DNA from: Lachnospiraceae bacterium
GTDB lineage: Bacteria > Bacillota > Clostridia > Lachnospirales > Anaerotignaceae
Assembly (NCBI GenBank): GCA_028695945.1
Contig: JAQVIB010000023.1
Span: 1-13,928 of the forward strand
Direction: 5' to 3'
DNA length: 13,928 nt
Shown: positions 7,177 through 12,871 of the stretch, piece after piece
How positions within the stretch are numbered: the stretch's first letter is position 1
How the letters are laid out: every line of letters begins with the position of its first letter
Position numbers and translations under genes: made by a program
The notes under the pieces: generated by a model
What the model was told of the DNA's origin: nothing
Seen by the model: only the letters and a program-made list of their open reading frames with translations
The model's database searches: none

Positions 7177-7936
7177 AATAGGAAAAGCATTTGAAAATAG
7201 AAAAGCATTTATTGGGTTTGTTACAGGTGGCGACCCTAGCATAGAAAAAAGTGAAGAATTTATAATGGAAATGGTACGTGGCGGTGCGGATTTAATTGAA
7301 ATTGGTATACCTTTTTCAGACCCTACAGCCGAAGGAGTTGTAATACAAGAGGCAAATATACGTGCCTTATCTAACAGAACTACCACAGACACCATTTTTG
7401 ATTTAGTTGTAAATGTGCGTAAAAAAACAGATGTGCCATTGGTATTTCTTACTTACTTAAACCCTGTTTTCACTTATGGTCTTGAAAAGTTTTTTACACG
7501 CTGTGAAGAAACAGGTGTAGACGGAATTATTATTCCAGACCTTCCATATGAAGAAAAAGGCGAGCTTGCAGACATTGCAACAAACCACGGGATAGACATT
7601 ATATCTCTTATTGCACCAACGTCAGAAGACAGAATTAAAAAAATAGCCTCTGATGCAACAGGCTTTGTGTACGTTGTAAGTTCTATGGGCGTTACTGGTG
7701 TTAGAAGTGAAATTAAAACCGATGTAAAATCCATTATAGACGTGGTTAAAAGTGTTACAAATGTTCCAACAGCCGTTGGTTTTGGAATAAGCACACCTGA
7801 ACAGGCAACTGAAATAAGCCAGTATGCCGACGGTGTTATTGTTGGCAGTGCAATTGTTAAGCTTTGTGGTGAATACGGAGAAAATGCCGCACAACACATT
7901 TATGAATACGTAAAAAGCATGAAAGACAGTATTTAA
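7169..7936 (+). CDS. trpA: Tryptophan synthase alpha chain
   Basis: TrpA cleaves indole-3-glycerol phosphate to glyceraldehyde 3-phosphate and indole, which tunnels to TrpB. The product is 255 residues from TTG 7169, a TIM barrel of normal length. Seen: FVTGGDP (17-23), the catalytic glutamate in LIEIGIPFSDP (Glu44, equivalent to Glu49 of the Salmonella enzyme), the phosphate-binding GFGIST and the C-terminal GVIVGSAIV. The second acidic residue, Asp60 in Salmonella (ADG), is Glu55 here (TAEG). I recall this variant in other Firmicutes, so I read it as a natural substitution, not damage. The start overlaps trpB by 8 bases and is set by GAGGAG at 7154-7159. It is the last gene of the operon. 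Confidence 0.96.
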   Translation: MSRIGKAFENRKAFIGFVTGGDPSIEKSEEFIMEMVRGGADLIEIGIPFSDPTAEGVVIQEANIRALSNRTTTDTIFDLVVNVRKKTDVPLVFLTYLNPVFTYGLEKFFTRCEETGVDGIIIPDLPYEEKGELADIATNHGIDIISLIAPTSEDRIKKIASDATGFVYVVSSMGVTGVRSEIKTDVKSIIDVVKSVTNVPTAVGFGISTPEQATEISQYADGVIVGSAIVKLCGEYGENAAQHIYEYVKSMKDSI

Positions 7937-8013
7937 GAACACTATAGCATATAGACAAAGAAAAAACCTTCAAGGCTTTGCCCTCAAACACCCACAAGGG
8001 TTCCCTGTCAGCA

Positions 8014-8061
8014 CTTTACTTCGTAAAGCTGTCCTGCGGACAGATGGCATGTCTTTGCCAT
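8014..8061. repeat. Three consecutive perfect hairpins
   Basis: CTTTAC/GTAAAG (8014-8028, loop TTC), CTGTCC/GGACAG (8029-8043, loop TGC) and ATGGCA/TGCCAT (8044-8061, six-base loop) follow one another without a gap, each with a six-base-pair perfect stem. There is no T-run directly after them, so they do not look like a simple intrinsic terminator. Confidence 0.75.
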
Positions 8062-8080
8062 TGCATAATTGACCCATCTA

Positions 8081-8166
8081 AACCCGCATATTTATGCGGG
8101 TTTAATTAAAGTTTTTTGTCTTGCTTTTTTCAAAAAGCAAGTGGGTTTGGGCAACGCCCAAGGTTT
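8081..8166. repeat. Direct repeat, copy 1 (100-bp spacing)
   Basis: An 86-bp unit made of three short inverted repeats: AACCCGCAT/ATGCGGGTT, CTTGCTTTTT/AAAAAGCAAG and TTGGGC/GCCCAA. On the plus strand the first hairpin is followed by an A/T stretch with TTTTTT, so it may act as a terminator for the trp operon. Copy 2 begins exactly 100 bases later and differs at three positions. Confidence 0.85.
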
Positions 8167-8180
8167 GTATTTAACCTAAT

Positions 8181-8266
8181 AACCCGCATATTTATGCGGG
8201 TTTAATTAAAGTTTTTTGTCTTGCTTTTTTCAAAAAGCGAGTGGATTCGGGCAACGCCCAAGGTTT
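8181..8266. repeat. Direct repeat, copy 2
   Basis: Identical to copy 1 except for three transitions: A to G at 8239, G to A at 8245 and T to C at 8248. The first change keeps pairing in the second hairpin as a G-U wobble in plus-strand RNA; the last weakens the third hairpin by one pair. The end of this copy lies six bases past the stop codon of the minus-strand acetyltransferase gene, so it would be transcribed as its 3' untranslated region. Confidence 0.85.
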
Positions 8267-8272
8267 TTTCAA

Positions 8273-8935
8273 CTATAACCACTCGTTGGGGTTATTTATA
8301 CTTCTTTGCAATTCTTCAAAAAATACCTTTAAATGATAACCATCTGTTGTAGCATGATGAACTGTTACAGAAAGGGGCATTATAATTTTTCCATTGTTTT
8401 CAACAAAACCACCTGCCTCAAAGCTTGGAAAATAGTAATCCTTAATTCCGTGATTATGAAGTGAAAAACTATTAAAAGTAAACCAAGGTATGCATGAAAT
8501 AACATAAGTATTTGGTAAAGGAAACCCTTTGGATGAAAGTATACCATGACTTTCTCCATGGGTTTTAGTATCTTCCATATATTTTTCATAAAAGGTTTGA
8601 AAACAATCATCGTATTCAGTCCATAAAAGAGAGGTTGTTTTATCATCTTCATGGAACTGAGGATAAGCCGGTGTAAGGTTTTCCCAATAACCAAGAACAC
8701 CGTCTTTTACAGCAACTCGAAATTCTTTTTGTTTATTAATTTCACGTGTTACCAAGTAAAGATATGCAGGAAAAAATTTATATCCTTTTTCTTTTAAGGT
8801 TTTCCTAAGAATTGTAACATCTATATTAACGGTAATTGTATAGCTTGTTGGTGCAACTTGTGTATAATAGTAAAACTGCTTTGCCATAGACCAATTTTCC
8901 ATATCAATAGGTGTAAAAATCAGTTCTTCTTTCAT
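8273..8935 (-). CDS. Chloramphenicol-acetyltransferase-like (CatA-type) O-acetyltransferase
   Basis: A 220-residue protein of the trimeric type A CAT fold, which moves acetyl from acetyl-CoA to a hydroxyl group. Family landmarks run the whole length: IDMENW near the start, KFFPAYLYLVTREIN, LGYWENLTP, IPWFTFNSFSL and the catalytic VHHATTDGYH (His194, Asp198). An ungapped comparison with my memory of the enterobacterial type I enzyme shows Thr153 where that enzyme has Ser148 and Glu173 where it has Thr174, both residues that stabilise the reaction intermediate. The substrate may therefore not be chloramphenicol. I choose ATG 8935, which overlaps the stop of the upstream regulator gene (ATGA) and gives a standard N-terminus; a GTG at 8950 is possible but lies inside that gene. 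Coupling to a redox-type regulator suggests a chromosomal operon, not an acquired resistance cassette. Confidence 0.85.
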   Translation of the reverse strand: MKEELIFTPIDMENWSMAKQFYYYTQVAPTSYTITVNIDVTILRKTLKEKGYKFFPAYLYLVTREINKQKEFRVAVKDGVLGYWENLTPAYPQFHEDDKTTSLLWTEYDDCFQTFYEKYMEDTKTHGESHGILSSKGFPLPNTYVISCIPWFTFNSFSLHNHGIKDYYFPSFEAGGFVENNGKIIMPLSVTVHHATTDGYHLKVFFEELQRSINNPNEWL

Positions 8936-9516
8936 AATTCTTTCACCCACAATCCATGCTTATTACAACCAAAAAATAGTTTTCCTCCATAAAGCTTTGG
9001 AAAACGCACTTCACCGCTTTGTTCTGGATACAGCTTAACAAAAAGCATTCTGTCATTGGTTACATAAGCAATAAAATTCAAATAATGTTCCTTGGTCATT
9101 TCATGGGAAAAAGTAATATAATAATCAAATTCCACAGTTTCTACATTAACGTTGTGAATTTCATCGCATGGTTTAGCAATTAGTGCTGTTAATTTTTTGC
9201 CACAACAAGATACTTCTGCCTCACCTGTAGAAGTAATAACATTTCCGCAGTTACCGCAAACATAAAATTTAGTCCTTTTCATATTTCCTCCATCTACATC
9301 ATTTTGCTCTAAATCGCCCAATAATATTTTTTCTATATTAACACCAAGTACCTGTGATAATTCAGGCAACAGTGATACATCAGGACATCCCAAGCCACGC
9401 TCCCATTTTGAAACTGTTTTATCACTTATTTTCATCAAATCAGCAAGCTGTTTCTGGGTAATTTTCATTTCTTTTCTTAAACCTAAAATTAAATTTCCAA
9501 CTTTATTGCAGTCCAA
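8932..9516 (-). CDS. HTH regulator fused to a desulforedoxin/superoxide-reductase-like domain
   Basis: A 194-residue fusion. Residues 6-68 form an XRE-type helix-turn-helix (TQKQLADLMKISDKTVSKWERG). Residues 84-112 are desulforedoxin-like, with Cys87, Cys90, Cys104 and Cys105 able to bind one Fe or Zn. Residues about 118-194 resemble the superoxide reductase (neelaredoxin) domain: the five iron ligands line up as His121, His138, His144, Cys184 and His187 (SHEMTKEHY, GCNKHGLW). The EKH motif of active enzymes reads EIH (119-121): the glutamate stays, the catalytic lysine is isoleucine. I infer a DNA-binding sensor of oxidant or iron state, not an efficient reductase. The start is TTG 9516, with GGAGG eight bases upstream; an ATG at 9531 would lie before the ribosome binding site and near the predicted transcription start. 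From memory, HTH fusions of this kind are listed in surveys of superoxide reductases. Confidence 0.88.
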   Translation of the reverse strand: MDCNKVGNLILGLRKEMKITQKQLADLMKISDKTVSKWERGLGCPDVSLLPELSQVLGVNIEKILLGDLEQNDVDGGNMKRTKFYVCGNCGNVITSTGEAEVSCCGKKLTALIAKPCDEIHNVNVETVEFDYYITFSHEMTKEHYLNFIAYVTNDRMLFVKLYPEQSGEVRFPKLYGGKLFFGCNKHGLWVKEL

Positions 9517-9524
9517 AATTATCA

Positions 9525-9529
9525 CCTCC
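9525..9529 (-). promoter_or_regulatory. Ribosome binding site that fixes the TTG start of the regulator gene
   Basis: The minus strand reads GGAGG, then eight bases, then TTG at 9516-9514. The in-frame ATG at 9531-9529 overlaps this site and has no site of its own. Confidence 0.8.
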
Positions 9530-9537
9530 ATGTGTTC

Positions 9538-9566
9538 ATAATAATCTATAATAAATTAATTATCAA
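9538..9566 (-). promoter_or_regulatory. Promoter of the regulator-acetyltransferase operon
   Basis: On the minus strand TTGATA (9566-9561), a 17-base spacer and TATTAT (9543-9538), each one base from consensus. The transcript would begin near 9531, leaving a short leader that holds the GGAGG site. Confidence 0.7.
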
Positions 9567-9568
9567 TA

Positions 9569-9584
9569 AACGCTCCGTAGAGTT
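9569..9584. promoter_or_regulatory. Possible operator: imperfect dyad just upstream of the -35 box
   Basis: AACGCTCCGTAGAGTT is a 16-bp inverted repeat with six of eight positions paired, three bases from the -35 box of the regulator's own promoter. It is the only comparatively GC-rich patch in an AT-rich spacer, so it could be the site the HTH protein binds. This is inference from position and symmetry only. Confidence 0.35.
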
Positions 9585-9602
9585 TTATTTTTAAGCAAAT
9601 AA

Positions 9603-9630
9603 AAAAGATATTAAAAAATTAATATCTTTT
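9603..9630 (-). terminator. Intrinsic terminator downstream of the GNAT gene
   Basis: AAAAGATATTAA (9603-9614) and TTAATATCTTTT (9619-9630) form a perfect 12-bp stem with a four-base loop. On the minus strand it ends in a run of T (through 9600), 16 bases past the GNAT stop codon. The stem is AT-rich, so efficiency may be moderate. Confidence 0.75.
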
Positions 9631-9645
9631 AGCAATAAATTAATA

Positions 9646-10134
9646 TTAGGAATTACCACTTCCCATGTTTTTAAGTGCATCACCTGCAATACGATATACC
9701 GTCCAGTCCTCCATAGGTTCAGCACCCAAAGACAAATAAAAATCTATACTTGGCTTATTCCAATCCAAGCACCACCATTCAAGTCGTCCGCAGCCTCTTT
9801 CTATTGCTATTTTTGCAAGCTGTTTAAAAATTCCTTTACCGTATCCATTTTTACGATATTGCGGCAAAACAAATAAATCCTCCAAATAAATTCCTGAACG
9901 ACCAAGAAATGTTGAAAAATTATGAAAGAACAATGCAAATCCTATCTCTTCTCCATCCAACATAGCAAAAATTACTTCTGCTTTTTTCTTTTTAAAAATC
10001 CATTCCTGTAATAGTTCTTTTGTTGCTACAACCTCATGTAACATTTTTTCATAGTCTGCCAATTCTCTTATAAAGAATAAAATTTTCTCTACATCCTCCT
10101 CTTGTGCAAACCTAAATTCTAAATTATTTTCCAT
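9646..10134 (-). CDS. GNAT-family N-acetyltransferase, spermidine/diamine acetyltransferase-like
   Basis: A 162-residue single-domain acetyltransferase expected to transfer acetyl from acetyl-CoA to an amino group in the cytoplasm. Seen: the N-terminal RFAQEEDVEKILFFIRELADYEK, the FALFFHNFSTFLGRSGIYLEDLFV block (67-90), the acetyl-CoA loop QYRKNGYGKG (92-101) and the C-terminal WCLDWNKPSIDFYLSLGAEP. HNFSTF with YLEDLFV is characteristic of the SAT/thialysine-acetyltransferase-like branch, so a polyamine or a lysine analogue is a reasonable substrate guess, not more. I choose ATG 10134 because GAGG lies eight bases upstream; an in-frame GTG at 10143 overlaps that site. It lies between two intrinsic terminators, so it is probably a single-gene transcript; I found no clear promoter. 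Confidence 0.9.
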   Translation of the reverse strand: MENNLEFRFAQEEDVEKILFFIRELADYEKMLHEVVATKELLQEWIFKKKKAEVIFAMLDGEEIGFALFFHNFSTFLGRSGIYLEDLFVLPQYRKNGYGKGIFKQLAKIAIERGCGRLEWWCLDWNKPSIDFYLSLGAEPMEDWTVYRIAGDALKNMGSGNS

Positions 10135-10162
10135 TTTAAACACCTCGTAAAATAATAAATTA

Positions 10163-10199
10163 AAAAGCAGTAATTATATGGGCTATAATTACTGCTTTT
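10163..10199 (-). terminator. Intrinsic terminator of the gyrB-gyrA transcript
   Basis: A perfect 16-bp stem: 10163-10178 pairs with 10184-10199, with the loop TGGGC on the plus strand. On the minus strand the stem ends in TTTT and is followed by a further T and an A/T-rich tail. It stands 61 bases past the gyrA stop. The flanking A-run on the other side makes it potentially bidirectional. Confidence 0.88.
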
Positions 10200-10224
10200 G
10201 TTAACATTTGTATTGATTTTAACT

Positions 10225-10242
10225 AAAACTGTCCACAGTTTT
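10225..10242. repeat. 18-bp palindrome after gyrA
   Basis: AAAACTGT, CC, ACAGTTTT is a perfect inverted repeat 17 bases downstream of the gyrA stop and ahead of the main terminator. In RNA it could form a seven-pair hairpin with a four-base loop. It may be a secondary 3' end or a protein site; nothing decides which. Confidence 0.5.
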
Positions 10243-10259
10243 TTATATTTACCCACATT

Positions 10260-12776
10260 TTACTCTTGGTTATCGTCATCGTCCTCACATGCCTCTAACT
10301 CAAAAACCTCAGCCGGTTCAACATCCTCAGCTTCCTCAATGTTATCCTCGGTTATTTTAGCCACGCCAACTACCTTAATACCATCGCTAAGGTTCATAAG
10401 CTTAACGCCTTGGCTTGAACGTCCAAATGTACTAATATCTGCCCCACGCAAACGTATAATAATGCCGTCGCTGGTAATAAGCATTATCTCTTCATTATCG
10501 TTAACCATAACAGTAGATACAAGGTTGCCTGTTTTTTCTGTAAGCTGATGAACCTTTACGCCAATACCGCCTCTATTTTGAAGGTTAAATTCACTGCCCA
10601 TAGTACGTTTACCATAGCCATTCTCAGTTACATTAAGCACCTTCATATCGTCGGTAATAATATCGGCAGAAATTACAAAATCATTTTCTCTAAGCTTAAC
10701 GGCACGTACGCCTGTTGCTGCACGACCCATTGCCCTTGCATCTTCTGCACTGAATCGTATGCCCATACCATCGTGGGTAGCAACAAATATTTCATCTTTA
10801 TCTTCTGTAAGAAGAACAGAAATTAACTCATCATCTTCCCTAAGGTTAACTGCATTTAATCCTACTTTTCTGATGTTTGAATAGCTCATCATATCTGTCT
10901 TTTTAATAACACCCTGTTTTGTAATCATTACAAGGTATTTATCTTCTTGGAATTCCCTTACAGGAATAACCGCACTAATGGTTTCACCTGCGGCAACTTC
11001 CAAAAGATTTACAATTGCCATACCTCTTGCTGTTCTGCCTGCTTCAGGTATTTGGTATCCCTTTGTGCGATATACACGTCCGTGATTGGTAAAGAACAAA
11101 ATAGTATCGTGGGTGGAAGATAAAAATAAATCCTTTACAAAATCTTCTTCCCTTGTCTGCATACCAATAATACCACGTCCGCCTCTATTCTGGCTCTTAT
11201 AGGTATCCAAAGGTGTTCTTTTAATATAATTCAAGTTAGAAAGTGTAAACACACTTGTTTCTTCCTCAATTAAATCCTCAATATCAATTTCACCTGGATT
11301 ATTTACTATTTCTGTACGTCTTTCATCGGCATACTTATTTCTTATAGCTGAAATTTCATCTCGAATAACGCCAAAAAGTATATTTTTGTCTGCTAAAATT
11401 GATTTTAAATATTCAATCTTTTCCATAAGTTCTTTATATTCTGCGTCAATTTTTTCATGCTCAAGACCCTGTAAACGTCTTAACTGCATTTCAAGTATAG
11501 CCTGTGACTGTAATTCAGAAAGACCAAATCGCTCCATTAAACGCTCTTTTGCATCGTCATATGCTTCACGAATGGTTTTAATTACTTCATCAATGTTATC
11601 AAGGGCAATTCTTAACCCTTCTAAAATATGTGCACGTCTTTCTGCTTTATCAAGGTCGAACTGTGTACGTCTTGTAACAACTTCCTCTTGATGTTTAATG
11701 TATTCTTCCAGAACTGTTTTTAGGTTCATTACCTCTGGTCTGCCATTTACAAGGGCAAGCAAAATAACGCCAAAGCTTTCTTGAAGCTGTGTGTATTTAT
11801 AAAGCTGATTTAAAACTACATTGGAATTTACATCTTTTTTAAGGTCTATGGTAATTTTAATATCATCACCGGCAGACTCATCTAAAATGTCGCTTATTCC
11901 TTCAATTTTCTTTTCTCTAACCAAATCGGCAATTTTTTCTACCAACCTAGCCTTATTTACCTGATAAGGAATTTCGGTTACTACAATTTTTTCTCTGCCA
12001 TTTGATGCAGGCTCAATTTCTAATCTGCTTCTTACCAAAATTTTACCACGACCTGTGCGGTAAGCGGCACGTATTCCACTTCTGCCAAGGATTGTTGCAC
12101 CTGTAGGAAAATCTGGTCCTTTAATACATTCCATAAGTTCTTCAACTTCAGTTTCTCTGTTTTCGTTAACTTTGTTATCTATCATCTTCACAACGCCGTC
12201 TATAACCTCGCCAAGGTTATGTGGCGGTATATTTGTTGCCATACCAACCGCAATGCCAGAAGAGCCGTTTACAAGCAAATTTGGTATACGTGATGGAAGA
12301 ACAGTAGGTTCTTTTTCATTTCCGTCATAATTTGGCTCAAAATCGACTGTATTTTTATCTATATCAGCAAGCATTTCTGCTGATATTTTACTCATTCTTG
12401 CTTCCGTGTAACGTGAAGCGGCTGCACCGTCACCGTCAATTGAACCAAAGTTACCGTGACCGTCTACAAGCATATATCTCATGCTGAAATTCTGTGCCAT
12501 TCTTACCATTGCCTGATAAATAGAGCCATCGCCATGAGGATGATATTTACCCATGGTATCACCAACAATACGGGCACTTTTTCTATAACCCTTTGATGGG
12601 TCTAAGTTCATTTCACTCATGGAAAACAAAATACGTCTATGAACAGGCTTTAAACCATCTCTTACATCGGGCAAAGCCCTTGCTACAATTACACTCATGG
12701 CGTAGTCGATATAGCACTTTTTCATTTCTTCGCCTATATCAATACCAACCATTTTGTCTATCTGGTTTTCACTCAT
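10260..12776 (-). CDS. gyrA: DNA gyrase subunit A
   Basis: GyrA breaks and rejoins DNA in the A2B2 gyrase, which introduces negative supercoils. The 838-residue length is normal. Seen: the N-terminal IDYAMSVIVARALPDVRDGLKPVHRRIL, the catalytic Tyr123 in SRYTEAR, a winged-helix/tower core, and a C-terminal beta-pinwheel with the GyrA-box QNRGGRG (529-535) and a second such loop QNRGGIG (733-739), ending in an acidic tail. In the quinolone-resistance region, HPHGDGSIYQ (79-88) has Gly84 and Gln88 where E. coli has Ser83 and Asp87. The gene starts at ATG 12776 after AAAGGAA, 95 bases downstream of gyrB with no clear promoter between, so the two are probably co-transcribed. Confidence 0.98.
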   Translation of the reverse strand: MSENQIDKMVGIDIGEEMKKCYIDYAMSVIVARALPDVRDGLKPVHRRILFSMSEMNLDPSKGYRKSARIVGDTMGKYHPHGDGSIYQAMVRMAQNFSMRYMLVDGHGNFGSIDGDGAAASRYTEARMSKISAEMLADIDKNTVDFEPNYDGNEKEPTVLPSRIPNLLVNGSSGIAVGMATNIPPHNLGEVIDGVVKMIDNKVNENRETEVEELMECIKGPDFPTGATILGRSGIRAAYRTGRGKILVRSRLEIEPASNGREKIVVTEIPYQVNKARLVEKIADLVREKKIEGISDILDESAGDDIKITIDLKKDVNSNVVLNQLYKYTQLQESFGVILLALVNGRPEVMNLKTVLEEYIKHQEEVVTRRTQFDLDKAERRAHILEGLRIALDNIDEVIKTIREAYDDAKERLMERFGLSELQSQAILEMQLRRLQGLEHEKIDAEYKELMEKIEYLKSILADKNILFGVIRDEISAIRNKYADERRTEIVNNPGEIDIEDLIEEETSVFTLSNLNYIKRTPLDTYKSQNRGGRGIIGMQTREEDFVKDLFLSSTHDTILFFTNHGRVYRTKGYQIPEAGRTARGMAIVNLLEVAAGETISAVIPVREFQEDKYLVMITKQGVIKKTDMMSYSNIRKVGLNAVNLREDDELISVLLTEDKDEIFVATHDGMGIRFSAEDARAMGRAATGVRAVKLRENDFVISADIITDDMKVLNVTENGYGKRTMGSEFNLQNRGGIGVKVHQLTEKTGNLVSTVMVNDNEEIMLITSDGIIIRLRGADISTFGRSSQGVKLMNLSDGIKVVGVAKITEDNIEEAEDVEPAEVFELEACEDDDDNQE

Positions 12777-12871
12777 TTTTAAATTCCTTTCTTAAATACC
12801 TTAGGCAACCAAATTGCTAAACAAGTTAACTACATAAATACTTTAATGTTTGCAACTACAGGGTTTTTTAA

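Larger units (their letters stand above)
7960..8270. repeat. Compound 311-bp intergenic repeat region with inverted ends
   Basis: It fills most of the 336-bp gap between the convergent genes trpA and the acetyltransferase. The left end GAAAAAACCTT (7960-7970) is matched exactly, inverted, by AAGGTTTTTTC (8260-8270). The similarity extends inward imperfectly: both ends continue with a GC-rich stretch containing TTGCCC and then a CCCAC-like or CCAC motif. Inside are three tandem hairpins (8014-8061) and two 86-bp direct repeats (8081-8166, 8181-8266). I see no open reading frame and no convincing target-site duplication next to the ends. It may be a small non-autonomous or extragenic repeat family, and may also terminate both convergent transcripts. 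No family name can be given. Confidence 0.6.

Noticed and set aside
8081..8266. CRISPR-like array
   Set aside because: There are only two repeats of 86 bp separated by 14 bp, with internal hairpins; repeat and spacer sizes do not fit CRISPR.
7941..8277. ACTATA on both sides of the intergenic repeat as a target-site duplication
   Set aside because: The left copy is 13 bases away from the repeat end and a six-base AT-rich match is expected by chance.
8273..8935. Acquired chloramphenicol resistance cassette
   Set aside because: The gene is translationally coupled to a chromosomal-looking regulator, has similar base composition to its neighbours, no transposase or integrase is nearby, and two active-site residues differ from classical CAT.
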